A stretch of DNA of 64,000 nucleotides from Flavobacterium succinicans LMG 10402 (GTDB lineage Bacteria; Bacteroidota; Bacteroidia; Flavobacteriales; Flavobacteriaceae): assembly GCF_000611675.1 (NCBI RefSeq), contig NZ_JATV01000001.1:62001-126000 (forward strand), in the 5' to 3' direction. The translations under genes were made by a program, and so were the position numbers. The notes under the pieces were generated by a model. It searched no databases. It was not told where the DNA came from and saw only the letters and a program-made list of their open reading frames with translations. How positions within the stretch are numbered: the stretch's first letter is position 1; every line of letters starts with the position of its first letter. Below are positions 24,334 to 34,154 of this stretch, piece by piece.

Positions 24334-24367
24334 AAAAAAGCTCAATTTTAAAATTGAGCTTTTTTTA
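24334..24367. terminator. bidirectional rho-independent terminator
   Basis: AAAAGCTCAATTTT and AAAATTGAGCTTTT pair without a loop gap, with A7 and T7 flanks, between convergent genes ending at 24316 and 24368. Confidence 0.85.
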
Positions 24368-25168
24368 TTAGAATTCTAGGTAATGGATATAACCAATATT
24401 AAAACCAACCAACCAATCATTGGACTTATTCTCTTTATAAATATCTTTATTCGGATTCAGTCCATCCACCCAGTCCGATGTAAAATATTGAAAACGGAGG
24501 TCAACTAGTAAGTCACTCATTCTACCCAGTTTGTATCTTGTACCTACTCCAGCAACCACAGACACAACCGATTTGCTTTCGGTAGAAAAACCATGCGGTC
24601 TTCCGTCAGAAGGGGTTAGGTATTTGGGAAACGTAGTACTTGCCAGCCCTAAAGGGCCTAATGTAGAAGAGGCTTTTGTGTCATAAAAACTATAAGTAAG
24701 TCCTAAGCTAGCATAAGGGCCAAAAGTACCAATACTGTTTTCGAAATCATGGATTTTGATGAAGTTAAATTCTGCTTGTACACCAAGATTAATTATTCTG
24801 GATGAGCCGGACATGGCTTTAAGTTGTTCTTTTCCTATCGAAGGTTTGCCCTCATCTACCCATTTACCAAAATGATTAAAGTTGGTGGTGGCATAGGATA
24901 CTTCAGATCTTATTTTAAAATGTTCAGAAAAAAAACGCTCATTATCTGCTCTAGATGAAAAGTTTAAGTAGTGAACAAAACCGATGGAATGACCTGAATT
25001 GCCTACATTGGTTTCCATGTCGCCACGCTCTCCATAATCGGATTTAAAAACAATAGGACCGGTTAGTATTCCTATTTCATGCGAGGTATTCCATTGTGCC
25101 GAAGCTATAAAAGTACTGAAGAGCACTAGTAGTAAAGATAAAATATATTTTTTGAACATTTGTGGCAT
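24368..25168 (-). CDS. outer-membrane protein, THC0290_0291 family
   Basis: 266 residues. Signal peptide after MPQMFKKYILSLLLVLFSTF (cleavage near IASAQ), then beta strands of an outer-membrane barrel: WNTSHEIGILTGPIVFKSDY, GHSIGFVHYLNF, ending WLVGFNIGYIHYLEF with an aromatic C-terminal residue. It fits a flavobacterial family of unknown function. The start at 25168 was preferred; 25159 is equally possible. The gap to gdhA (25169-25435) is AT-rich with only the gdhA promoter box visible. Confidence 0.75.
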   Translation of the reverse strand: MPQMFKKYILSLLLVLFSTFIASAQWNTSHEIGILTGPIVFKSDYGERGDMETNVGNSGHSIGFVHYLNFSSRADNERFFSEHFKIRSEVSYATTNFNHFGKWVDEGKPSIGKEQLKAMSGSSRIINLGVQAEFNFIKIHDFENSIGTFGPYASLGLTYSFYDTKASSTLGPLGLASTTFPKYLTPSDGRPHGFSTESKSVVSVVAGVGTRYKLGRMSDLLVDLRFQYFTSDWVDGLNPNKDIYKENKSNDWLVGFNIGYIHYLEF

Positions 25169-25382
25169 TTTAATTGCGCGCAAATATATAAAATCTATTA
25201 ACACTTAAAGAGGGGTAAAAAGTTAAACCTTTAATTATTAGTTAAATTTAATTTTCTTTACACATACTACAACGATTTCGTAAAAAGTATGCGTTTATAT
25301 TAGTATTTATTTATAAATGCTTGTATAAAAGATAATTTTATGCATTTTTAGAAAAAAATAGGTCAAATTTATCATTTTGATT

Positions 25383-25390
25383 TATATTTG
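25383..25390 (+). promoter_or_regulatory. Bacteroidota -7 box (TATATTTG) for gdhA
   Basis: TATATTTG, 45 bp upstream of the gdhA ATG at 25436. Confidence 0.55.
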
Positions 25391-25435
25391 TAATCATTAA
25401 CAATGCGTTTTTAACGTCTTTATAATCATACTATC

Positions 25436-26779
25436 ATGTCACAAAGTATTACTAATTTTATCGATTCGGTTACAAAAAAGAATCCGAACGAAACTGAGTT
25501 TTTGCAAGCTGTATTAGAAGTGGCAGAAACGGTAATTCCTTTTATCGAAGAAAATAAAAAATACCAAAACAAAATGCTTTTGGAGCGCATGGTGGAGCCA
25601 GAGCGTGTTATCATGTTTAGAGTTACTTGGCTTGATGATAAAGGGGAAACACAAGTAAATCGCGGTTACCGTATTCAAATGAATTCGGCTATCGGACCTT
25701 ACAAAGGTGGTTTGCGTTTTCACCCATCGGTAAATTTAAGTATCTTGAAATTTTTAGCTTTTGAACAAACGTTCAAAAACAGTTTGACTACTTTGCCAAT
25801 GGGCGGTGGTAAAGGTGGTTCTGATTTTGATCCGAAAGGAAAATCAGATAACGAAATCATGAAATTCTGTCAAAGTTTTATGACCGAATTATCGAAACAT
25901 ATTGGTGCTGATACTGACGTTCCTGCTGGAGATATTGGTGTTGGTGGAAGAGAAGTTGGGTATTTATTTGGTCAATACAAAAGATTGAGAAATGAATTTA
26001 CAGGTGTATTAACTGGTAAAGGTATTTCTTTCGGAGGTTCTTTAATTCGTCCAGAAGCTACTGGTTACGGAACAGTATACTTTGCACAAAGTATGTTGAA
26101 AACAAAAGGGGATTCTTTTGAAGGAAAAACTGTTGTTATTTCTGGTTCTGGAAACGTTGCTCAATTTGCTACTCAAAAAGCAACTCAATTAGGTGGTAAA
26201 GTTGTTACTTTATCTGATTCTGCTGGGTATATTTATGATGCAGACGGAATTGATGCCGATAAATTAGCTTTCGTAATGGAGTTGAAAAACGAATTACGTG
26301 GAAGAATTAGCGAATATGTTGCTAAATATCCAAATGCTAAATATGTGGCAGGGAAACGTCCTTGGGAAGTAAAATGTGATATTGCTTTGCCTTGTGCGAC
26401 TCAAAATGAATTAAACGGTGAAGAAGCAGCTCTTTTATTAGCTAACGGATGTATTGCAGTGGCGGAAGGTGCTAATATGCCTTCTACTCCAGAAGCTGTA
26501 ACCGCTTTCCAAAATGCTAAAATTTTATTTGCTCCAGGTAAAGCTTCTAATGCTGGTGGTGTTGCTACTTCTGGTTTAGAAATGTCTCAAAACTCATTGC
26601 GTTTGAGCTGGACTGCTGAAGAAGTAGACGAGAAATTATACAATATCATGTTGAATATCCACGCTTCATGTGTACAGTATGGTACCGAAGCCAACGGATT
26701 TGTTGATTATGTGAAAGGTGCTAATATTGCTGGATTCGTAAAAGTAGCCGACGCTATGTTGGCTCAAGGAGTAGTATAA
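25436..26779 (+). CDS. gdhA: NADP-specific glutamate dehydrogenase
   Basis: 447 residues, the usual size of the hexameric bacterial enzyme. Motifs: NRGYRIQMNSAIGPYKGGLR, the catalytic lysine in LPMGGGKGGSDFDPKGK, DTDVPAGDIGVGGREVGYLFG, the Rossmann motif VVISGSGNVAQFA, and ANMPSTPEAV. It assimilates ammonia into glutamate. The long ALT-type residues around the nucleotide site are consistent with NADPH use, though this is an inference. It is monocistronic with its own promoter and terminator. Confidence 0.96.
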   Translation: MSQSITNFIDSVTKKNPNETEFLQAVLEVAETVIPFIEENKKYQNKMLLERMVEPERVIMFRVTWLDDKGETQVNRGYRIQMNSAIGPYKGGLRFHPSVNLSILKFLAFEQTFKNSLTTLPMGGGKGGSDFDPKGKSDNEIMKFCQSFMTELSKHIGADTDVPAGDIGVGGREVGYLFGQYKRLRNEFTGVLTGKGISFGGSLIRPEATGYGTVYFAQSMLKTKGDSFEGKTVVISGSGNVAQFATQKATQLGGKVVTLSDSAGYIYDADGIDADKLAFVMELKNELRGRISEYVAKYPNAKYVAGKRPWEVKCDIALPCATQNELNGEEAALLLANGCIAVAEGANMPSTPEAVTAFQNAKILFAPGKASNAGGVATSGLEMSQNSLRLSWTAEEVDEKLYNIMLNIHASCVQYGTEANGFVDYVKGANIAGFVKVADAMLAQGVV

Positions 26780-26799
26780 TTGTTTCCTTAATAGTATGG

Positions 26800-26837
26800 A
26801 ATGCCTTCTTCCGGTAACGGTTGAAGGCATTTTTTTA
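26800..26837 (+). terminator. rho-independent terminator of gdhA
   Basis: AATGCCTTC, loop, GAAGGCATT then T7, 20 bp past the stop codon. Confidence 0.8.
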
Positions 26838-26873
26838 TTCTATAGAATCAAAATCAAAAACTTTCGTTTATAC

Positions 26874-26881
26874 TATATTTG
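26874..26881 (+). promoter_or_regulatory. Bacteroidota -7 box (TATATTTG) for porZ
   Basis: TATATTTG, 20 bp before the ATG at 26902. The position excludes the longer frame that opens at 26821 inside the gdhA terminator. Confidence 0.6.
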
Positions 26882-26901
26882 TAATTCATTTGAAGAAGAT
26901 C

Positions 26902-29204
26902 ATGAATAGAGTAGTAGTGCTTTTTTGCCTTTTGTTAACCTTTCATTTTGGTGCTGCTCAAAGTCAGGAGTCTTGGCAAGGCTATTTTTCATTTAACGAA
27001 ATTAAAGATATTGCTTCAAATGGAGAAAGTACTTTATTTGCAGCCTCCGAAAACGCGCTTTTGACTAAAAATACCGTTTCAAATACCACTAAAATTACCA
27101 CTACGGTAGATGGATTGTCGGGATTGACCATTTCGGCCTTATATCATGCCGCTAGTTTTAATAAGACCATTATTGGGTACGAAAATGGCCTTTTGATTGT
27201 GGTTGATGAAAAAGACGGAAGAATTTCTAAAGTTGTCGATATTGTAAACAAACAATTGCCAGTTGAGATCAAAAAAATCAACCATTTTTTAGAATATCAA
27301 GGGATCTTATACGTTTCTTGTGATTTTGGAATAGTGCAATTTAACTTAAAAACACTGCTTTTTGGAGATACTTATTTTATAGGCGATGTAGGGAAAGAAA
27401 TCTCGGTACGACAAACGGCTGTTTTTAATGGAGTGCTGTATGCTGCAACTGAAAAGGGTATTAGAGCAGCAAGTGTCACGAATCCAAATTTAAACGATTA
27501 CAAACAATGGTCCGTTTTAGCGCCGGATAATTGGGCGGGAATTACAGTATTTGGTAATGATTTATTTGCCGCTACCGTATCGGGTGGCTTGTCAAAATTC
27601 AATCTTATAACGTTTCTTCCAATTCAAAATTTTGGTGCGCCGATTGAAGATTTACGTTCAACGGAAACTTTTTTATTGGTCACTACCCCAAATCAGGTTA
27701 CAGTTTTTGGAGCCAATATGCTGCAGTTAAAACAAATGAATAGCAATCAAATTTTGGATAAAAATCCCGTTTTTACTTGTGCTACCGTGTTAAACGCCAC
27801 TTTGTTTTTGGGTACTAAAGATAATGGATTGCTTACTACAACTTTATCGTCTGGTGATTCAATTGAAGACGAAACTCCACCAGGACCTCTTCGAAATGCA
27901 ATTTTTGCCTTTCAAGTTACACCTACTACGCTTTGGGCAGTTTTTGGTGGCTATACAGGGGATTATAACCCTTATTCTTATAACAATAGTGGGCCTAATT
28001 TATACGGCATTAGTCGACTCAATGCTCAAGGTTGGTCTGCAATTTCTCAGAATAAAGTATTAGGAGCCAAATCCATTTCGAGAGTGTTGATTGATCCCAA
28101 AGACGAAACAAAAGTATATGCAAGTTCTTTTTTTTCAGGGCTTTTAAAGATTGAAAATGAGGTGCCAATCCGATTATTTGATCAAACAAATTCTGGTTGG
28201 AATCCATATCTTTTTTAGGTCCCACTTATTTCGATGTTCGCATCAACGGAACTGCTTTTGATAAGTTAGGTAATCTTTGGTTAACCAATTCGAGAATCGA
28301 AAATGGACTAAAGGTTTTGAAAAGTAATGGCCAATGGCAAAGTTATTCCTTGAATACCATTGCTGAAAAAAGTATCGACGTCAGTATGGGACGAATGATT
28401 ATTGATAAAAATAGTACTAAGTGGATCGCCTCTAATACCGATGGGGTGATTGCTTTTAGTGAAGTGGGTACACCTACGTTTAAGAAAATGACGTTAGGTA
28501 CGGACAAGGGGAATCTTCCCACAACCGATGTTCGGGCATTGGCGATTGACAATAACAATCAGTTGTGGATTGGTACCACTAAAGGACTTCGGGTGTTGGC
28601 CAACGTAAATAGTTTTCAGAACTCGGCGCAACTGAGTGCAAAGCCTATCATTATCTTGGAAGATGGCGTAGCACAAGAGTTGTTATTTGAACAGTTTATC
28701 AATGCTATTGTAGTAGATGGAGCCAATAACAAATGGGTCGGAACGGCTGATTCGGGTGTTTTTCTACTCTCTTCCAATGGGCAAAAAACGATCTATCATT
28801 TTACTGTAAATAACTCACCATTGCCCAGTAATACTATAAATGATATTGGGATTAATACTGTCACAGGCGAAGTATTTATGGCTACCGCCAAGGGTATGGT
28901 TTCGTTCAAAGGAGTGGCCACAGGCGCTAGTGATTCTTTAAACAATGTGTATGTGTATCCCAATCCCGTTCGGCCAGAATTTAGTGGAACGGTAAAAATT
29001 GCAGGACTTTTAGATCGTGCCAATGTTAAAATAACTGATATTGAAGGTAATTTGGTCCACGAAGCCATTTCTGAAGGAGGAACTATCGAATGGGATACTA
29101 CTGCTTTTGGAAAACACAAGGTCGCTTCGGGTGTGTATATGATTTTCATCTCAGCCGATGATGGAGTAGAAACCAAGGTGAAGAAGGTGATGATTATCAG
29201 GTAG
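26902..29204 (+). pseudogene. porZ: T9SS protein PorZ, interrupted by a frameshift
   Basis: Two frames together encode one PorZ: signal peptide (MNRVVVLFCLLLTFHFGAAQ), SWQGYFSFNEIKDIASNG, two-component-type propeller blades (e.g. GNLWLTNSRIENGLKVL, QLWIGTTKGLRVL), and a T9SS-type C-terminal domain (VYVYPNPVRPEFSGTVKI ... GVYMIFISADDG). The first frame stops at 28218; the second is open from 28197. Near 28194 the text GGTTGG would read on correctly (NSGLESISFLG) with one more T. PorZ is part of the cell-surface attachment complex of type IX secretion, which binds A-LPS. It is a real frameshift or a base-call error. Confidence 0.85.
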
Positions 29205-29246
29205 AAATTCAAATTTTTAAATTCCAAATTCCAAACTCCAAAAGAA
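29205..29246. repeat. 7-nt repeat array (AAATTCC)
   Basis: AAATTC, AAATTTTT, AAATTCC twice, AAACTCC, AAAAGAA, starting immediately after the porZ stop codon. Single-stranded type without a clear complementary half. The same unit recurs at 37985-38042. Confidence 0.65.
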
Positions 29247-29312
29247 TGTTTGTAAAAATAAAAAACATTATTTTTCTAATTTCGAATAACCATAGTTGGT
29301 TGCTATCGAATA

Positions 29313-29341
29313 ATTCCCCCTTTGGGGGCTAGGGGGCTATG
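29313..29341. repeat. CCCCC-TTT-GGGGG repeat overlapping the recO start
   Basis: ATTCCCCCTTTGGGGGCTAGGGGGCTATG; a member of the C/G-rich palindrome class with a CTTTGG core. Its last three bases are the recO start codon. Confidence 0.7.
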
Positions 29342-30052
29342 TTAGTAAAAACTAAGGCTATCGTTATTTCGACTTTAAAATTTCAAGAAAAAAGTTTGAT
29401 TGTAAAGTGCTTTACGCAATCGCATGGTTTAAAGTCTTATTTTGTTCGCGATGCTTTTTCGGGCAAAAAAAACAATCAAAAAATCGCTTACTTTCAACCG
29501 TTATCGATCTTGGAAATCGAAGCGGTTCACAAGAACAAAGGAACCTTAGAACATTTTAAAGAAATCAAAACTGCCATTCCGTTTCAAACTATTCCGCTAG
29601 ATGTCGTCAAGAGCACTATGGTCTTGTTTCTTTCTGAAATTTTGCATCATGCAATTCATGAAGAAGAAAAAAACGATGATTTGTTCCAGTACCTTGAAGT
29701 GGCTTTACAATGGTTAGATACTCATAACGAGACTAGCAATTTTCACTTGATTTTAATGCTAGAGATTACTAAGTTTTTAGGATTTTATCCTGATACATCA
29801 GAGATGGATTTGCCATTTTTTGAAATGAAAGAAGGTGTTTTTTCATTATTCCAAGCGATTAGTTCTTTATCCGAACACCAATCAAATTTATTCAAAAAGT
29901 TGATAGCATTGCGCTTGGATTCTGATCAAAAAGTGTTTCATGTTACCGAACGTCAAATTTTACTCAAAATTTTAATCGAATATTATAGCTATCATTTGGA
30001 TGGATTCAAGCAGCCCAAATCTTTGGATATTTTGAAAGAAATTTTTTCTTAA
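29339..30052 (+). CDS. recO: DNA repair protein RecO
   Basis: 237 residues. N-terminal OB fold: KTKAIVISTLKFQEKSLIVKCFTQSHG and the RecO-typical region up to FQPLSILEIEAVHKNKGTLEHFKEIK; helical C-terminal domain with EITKFLGFYPD. RecO anneals and loads RecA with RecR in gap repair. No zinc-binding cysteines are visible in the C-terminal part. The ATG lies at the end of an intergenic repeat, so no conventional ribosome site precedes it. Confidence 0.88.
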   Translation: MLVKTKAIVISTLKFQEKSLIVKCFTQSHGLKSYFVRDAFSGKKNNQKIAYFQPLSILEIEAVHKNKGTLEHFKEIKTAIPFQTIPLDVVKSTMVLFLSEILHHAIHEEEKNDDLFQYLEVALQWLDTHNETSNFHLILMLEITKFLGFYPDTSEMDLPFFEMKEGVFSLFQAISSLSEHQSNLFKKLIALRLDSDQKVFHVTERQILLKILIEYYSYHLDGFKQPKSLDILKEIFS

Positions 30053-30124
30053 GTTTAAATTAAAGTTTTATATTCGTACGTCATTTATTGGCCCTTTATT
30101 TACTAACAAAACTTTAATTTTAAA

Positions 30125-32020
30125 ATGAAAAAAATTACCTATTCAGCCTTGCTGGTATTGCTAGTTTGTGTTTCTGCAATTTCGCAAAGAAAATACGACG
30201 AGATCATTAAAACCGAGAATTCAGTACAAGATTTAGTACAAAACGAAATTACAGGAATTGTAGTTTTTAAAGAAGGAGGTACTGTAAAAGGTGTGGATCC
30301 GGAAACAAAAAAAATAATTTGGACACTAACTAAAGACGATTTTGGAAGTGTTTCTGTTGGCGATATCATGAAGGATGGTGATTTTGGTAATCTATTTAAA
30401 GATAAAAAACCACTTTCAAGTGTTGCTGGAAGTCCTTATGTGGAGGCTTATATCAATAATAAGTATATTATCATTAATACAGATTCTGGTAAAATTGTGT
30501 ACAATTCATCAAAAGAATCGTTTTGGGTGATGCAATCAGATTTTATTCCTGAAACTGATGAGTATTTGTTGACCTTGAAAAAAGATGGAGACATGACAAT
30601 TGCTTTGTTGGATATGAAAACTGGTGAGCTAAAATGGAACACCCCTGTTGACAAAGCAAAGTCTTTGTTTGATTTTTCATTGAAGCTATCTGCTAACACA
30701 AACATTGCAAAGGTAAACGGAATGGTGATTTACTATTTATTGTATGGAAAGCTATATTCTTTTGATAGAAGTTCGGGTAAGTTGAATTGGAAAGCAAATG
30801 AGGAAGAGTATTCCAAATTCTTTGTTACACAAAATGACAAAAATATTGTAGTGGTAAACAGCCAAGGTGTTTTTTCCTCTAAAGAATATTTAAATGTGTT
30901 GAGTACTGATACTGGGAAGAGTATCTGGAAAGAGTCGATCAAAACCAAAAAAGTAGTCTACCTTGAGGATTGGGGATCGAAATTATTAATTGCTCACTAT
31001 AGTGGATTTAATTTCTATGATTTAAAAACGGGTGAAAAAATTTGGAAGAAAGATGCTCGTGGGGATGGTTTGAAAAGAGTAATTCCAATTGATCAAGATT
31101 TTCTTTATGTAGCCGAAAACGAAATGATGTTAATCAATAAAGAAGGTGAAAAATTATGGAAAAAATTTATTGAAATTTCAGATGACAAAGAGGATCCTAT
31201 TTATTATTTAGGAAAAGTGGGTGAAAAAGTAATGTATCTTACAGGAACCTACGGTAATATGGTAGATTACAAATCAGGTAAAAAATTATGGAAGCGTAAC
31301 ATCGAATTTGATAAAACTCGCCCTGTTTTGCCAACGTTTGAAGAAGCATCCAATTCTTATTTGGTATATAATGATGAGAAGTTGTACAAGTTCAACCCAA
31401 CCATTGATGATAAACCCGAGCCGTTTGCAAAAGTAAATATCAAAAATGAAAAAGAACTAAATAGTATAGAGTTGTTCCCATGGGGCGTTGTGCTTGCAGG
31501 GCCCGTTGAGGTAATGGGTGTAAGTATGGATGGTGCTGTAAAATATCACCATATATACAAACAACCAGGTGAAACTGGAAGACGTTTGCTAAAAAGTACC
31601 GCACTGGTTGGAAGTGCAGTAATGGGCGGTGCAGCTTTTGGTAGCGCGATTAAAGGAAGTGAGCTAACTATGGAAACTCGTGATGCAAACGGTAACAAGC
31701 AGGTTGTAACCTTACGCGAAAGAGATAAAACCAATATGGCACAAGCCGAAGGCTATGCTGCTGGTGCCGCTGCATTAGGAATGATTGCTGAGAAGTTCGG
31801 TTCTCGTTTTAATGCCATGAAACAAAATCGTGACTTCTCTTATATTTTTGCCAAAACGGAGACAGGAGAAAAGATGCTTGTGAAGGTGAGAAAAATTGAT
31901 GGTGTTGAGGTGGATAAAATTACGTTTACCAACAATCAACCACAATACGAAATTGATCCAGCCACCCAGAATATCTTTTATGTTTCTGATAATTCTATTC
32001 AAATTTTTAATAAAAAATAA
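30125..32020 (+). CDS. exported PQQ-like beta-propeller protein
   Basis: 631 residues. Signal peptide (MKKITYSALLVLLVCVSAISQ), then repeated blades of the PQQ-enzyme type: GGTVKGVDPETKKIIWTLT, DSGKIVYNS, DMKTGELKWNT, DRSSGKLNWKAN, DLKTGEKIWKKD, DYKSGKKLWKRN. Towards the C-terminus a glycine/alanine-rich, possibly hydrophobic stretch (ALVGSAVMGGAAFGSAIKG) and a final blade follow. Such propellers act as scaffolds; no enzymatic residues are evident. A BamB-like role is possible but not supported by context. Confidence 0.82.
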   Translation: MKKITYSALLVLLVCVSAISQRKYDEIIKTENSVQDLVQNEITGIVVFKEGGTVKGVDPETKKIIWTLTKDDFGSVSVGDIMKDGDFGNLFKDKKPLSSVAGSPYVEAYINNKYIIINTDSGKIVYNSSKESFWVMQSDFIPETDEYLLTLKKDGDMTIALLDMKTGELKWNTPVDKAKSLFDFSLKLSANTNIAKVNGMVIYYLLYGKLYSFDRSSGKLNWKANEEEYSKFFVTQNDKNIVVVNSQGVFSSKEYLNVLSTDTGKSIWKESIKTKKVVYLEDWGSKLLIAHYSGFNFYDLKTGEKIWKKDARGDGLKRVIPIDQDFLYVAENEMMLINKEGEKLWKKFIEISDDKEDPIYYLGKVGEKVMYLTGTYGNMVDYKSGKKLWKRNIEFDKTRPVLPTFEEASNSYLVYNDEKLYKFNPTIDDKPEPFAKVNIKNEKELNSIELFPWGVVLAGPVEVMGVSMDGAVKYHHIYKQPGETGRRLLKSTALVGSAVMGGAAFGSAIKGSELTMETRDANGNKQVVTLRERDKTNMAQAEGYAAGAAALGMIAEKFGSRFNAMKQNRDFSYIFAKTETGEKMLVKVRKIDGVEVDKITFTNNQPQYEIDPATQNIFYVSDNSIQIFNKK

Positions 32021-32030
32021 AAAATACAAG

Positions 32031-32063
32031 AGCCATCAGATACTATTTGATGGCTTTTTTTTT
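32031..32063 (+). terminator. rho-independent terminator
   Basis: AGCCATCA, loop, TGATGGCT followed by a T9 run, 10 bp after the stop codon of the propeller gene and ending 5 bp before the next ATG. Confidence 0.8.
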
Positions 32064-32067
32064 ACCT

Positions 32068-33987
32068 ATGAAAAACGCCCTACTGTTTATATGTTTGCTT
32101 GCCATTTATACTATGCAAGCGCAAGAAAAAATTAGTTCTAAGAAGAAAAAGTTTTATGTACCCACCATCGAATATGCTGCTTTTCCTATTCTTGATAATG
32201 TGTTGACTCAAACTACTTTTTATCAAATGGATAAGGAATTGATTCAAGAGGAACTGATATTGAAAAAAAAATACTTTAATATCGATGGTTATATTAAAGA
32301 TGCAGCGAACGGCAAATTGAAAATTTTTGTTACGATTGCTTTGCCTAAGTATAATAGTACGAAGGTGGATAGTATTTTTGATAAAAAGAAAGGTCAATGG
32401 AACTTCCGAGTAGCGTCAAACTATGCAGTGCAAATCAAAGTAGAGGCCAAATGCGCGGATAAAGTTTTGCTTGCAGAAAATTTTAATTCAATTGAGTCTT
32501 ATTTTATAGGTGTCGATTATCAAAAAAGTGAGCTGAAGTTAGCGGTGGAGACCCATGATAAAGCTGTACAAGTAGCTTTTTTGAAAGAGGATTACAATGT
32601 GGAGGTTTTAGGTATTGATAACGCAATTTATCAATCTATGGAAAAGATCCAAAAATATCTTAATTATAAGCTTCGTTATAGTAAAGGCGAGTCTAAAGAA
32701 AAGTTTGAGTTTGTTACTACCAAAGGACATCCAGAATACAACCAGTTGCTTGGTTTTGAAAATGAAATTACTGCTCAAATGCAAAAAGTAACCTTGGAAA
32801 AAGGTTTAGATATAAAAACGCTACAGCCTCATTTAAACTATTTAGAGAGTTTGTTGATAAAATATCCTGTAGCTCCCGACAATGAATATCTTAGATTTAT
32901 TGTTTTGAATAATTTAGCTCAAACTTATTTCTTACTAGAAAATAAAGAGAAAGCACTACTATTTGCCAATTTACTTATTGAGAACGATAAGTTAGATTCA
33001 AGAGGTTCTACCATCGTTAAGCGTGTTAATAACGCTTTTTTCGTAGATAAAATAAGTAGGCGTCATACGACTCGATTTACAGAGCTCAAAAAATTAGGTC
33101 TCAAAATTGCCGAAGAAAAAGAAGAACTACGTTTGGCTTTTTTTGAAAAAATCCAACAGCAAGATGCCGATTGGGAGCTTGAAAAATCGAATAGAGAAGC
33201 CAATTTGCTGAAGTCAAAAAATCTTCGATTGAATATGCTGGATTCTATTGCTTACCAATCTAAGCCTGATTTATTAGCCAAAGTGGTGGCTAGTTTAGGA
33301 GGGAGTCAAGCGTTAAAAAGTATCGAAAAAGCACATTTGTTTTCCAAGCTTTTTGTAGAAGGAAATCGAATTACACTAACGGAGGAAAAATGGGCTACTG
33401 CGTCTAATTATCTTTTGAAGAAAAAGATGCCTGAAAATTATTATGAAATCGTTAATGGTGCCGAGGCTTGGACGCATGATGATCGCGAAACAGGTGTCAA
33501 TGCGAAATGGGCTAAAGAGACCTCATACGGACATAATTTATTAGCTAAAAACCTTGATTTAATTCATTTTTTATCGGATTTCAGGCTAGATTTGTGGAAT
33601 GATTTAGAACTTTTAGAAGACCAAATTGTTGAAGGTACACCCTGTTATCATTTGAATTATTTTGAAAAAACATTGAACTCAGCTAATCGAAGCATTCCAA
33701 AAACCGATTATCATGTATTTATTGATAAAGCAACGTATAGGATTCTTGCCTCTGAAAAAACGGAATTTGATAATGGTAATAAAAGTTTTTTCGAAAGAAA
33801 ATTGTTTCTAGACTACCGTCCAATCGCTGCATTAAATGCTGGGGCATTGCCACATAAAGTTACCTATGAAATCGAAGATTTTAATGGAGATACCTTTTAT
33901 CAAGAACTTAGGGAAAAGATCGATATTAATCCAGTATTCGGGAATCGAATTTTTATTAAAGAAGTTTATTTTGGTGGGTTTAAGTAG
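32068..33987 (+). CDS. exported protein of unknown function with LolA-like C-terminal region
   Basis: 639 residues. Signal peptide MKNALLFICLLAIYTMQAQ. The N-terminal third is beta-rich (YVPTIEYAAFPILDNVLTQT, FKIFVTIALPKYNSTKVDS-like segments); the middle is helical with NEYLRFIVLNNLAQTYFLLE, resembling TPR; the C-terminal 200 residues (EIVNGAEAWTHDD, LLEDQIVEGTPCYHLNYFEK, YHVFIDKATYRILASEKTEF) look like the outer-membrane lipoprotein-sorting (LolA-like) fold. It acts in the envelope; function unknown. The start is placed after the terminator of the preceding gene. Confidence 0.75.
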   Translation: MKNALLFICLLAIYTMQAQEKISSKKKKFYVPTIEYAAFPILDNVLTQTTFYQMDKELIQEELILKKKYFNIDGYIKDAANGKLKIFVTIALPKYNSTKVDSIFDKKKGQWNFRVASNYAVQIKVEAKCADKVLLAENFNSIESYFIGVDYQKSELKLAVETHDKAVQVAFLKEDYNVEVLGIDNAIYQSMEKIQKYLNYKLRYSKGESKEKFEFVTTKGHPEYNQLLGFENEITAQMQKVTLEKGLDIKTLQPHLNYLESLLIKYPVAPDNEYLRFIVLNNLAQTYFLLENKEKALLFANLLIENDKLDSRGSTIVKRVNNAFFVDKISRRHTTRFTELKKLGLKIAEEKEELRLAFFEKIQQQDADWELEKSNREANLLKSKNLRLNMLDSIAYQSKPDLLAKVVASLGGSQALKSIEKAHLFSKLFVEGNRITLTEEKWATASNYLLKKKMPENYYEIVNGAEAWTHDDRETGVNAKWAKETSYGHNLLAKNLDLIHFLSDFRLDLWNDLELLEDQIVEGTPCYHLNYFEKTLNSANRSIPKTDYHVFIDKATYRILASEKTEFDNGNKSFFERKLFLDYRPIAALNAGALPHKVTYEIEDFNGDTFYQELREKIDINPVFGNRIFIKEVYFGGFK

Positions 33988-34122
33988 TGTTTTTTAAATA
34001 AAATCAAAATTAATTCATAAAGAGTGGCTATTGCTGCTCTTTTTTTATTTTTTATCTTGTGTTTTGTCTAATAAAACTTTGTGAATTTTAAATAAATCCT
34101 CACACAATAATTCAAAATTCCT

Positions 34123-34130
34123 TACTTTTG
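34123..34130 (+). promoter_or_regulatory. Bacteroidota -7 box (TACTTTTG) for ileS
   Basis: TACTTTTG, 24 bp before the ileS ATG at 34155. Confidence 0.55.
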
Positions 34131-34154
34131 CGCCTCGATTAAGAAAAGGATACA

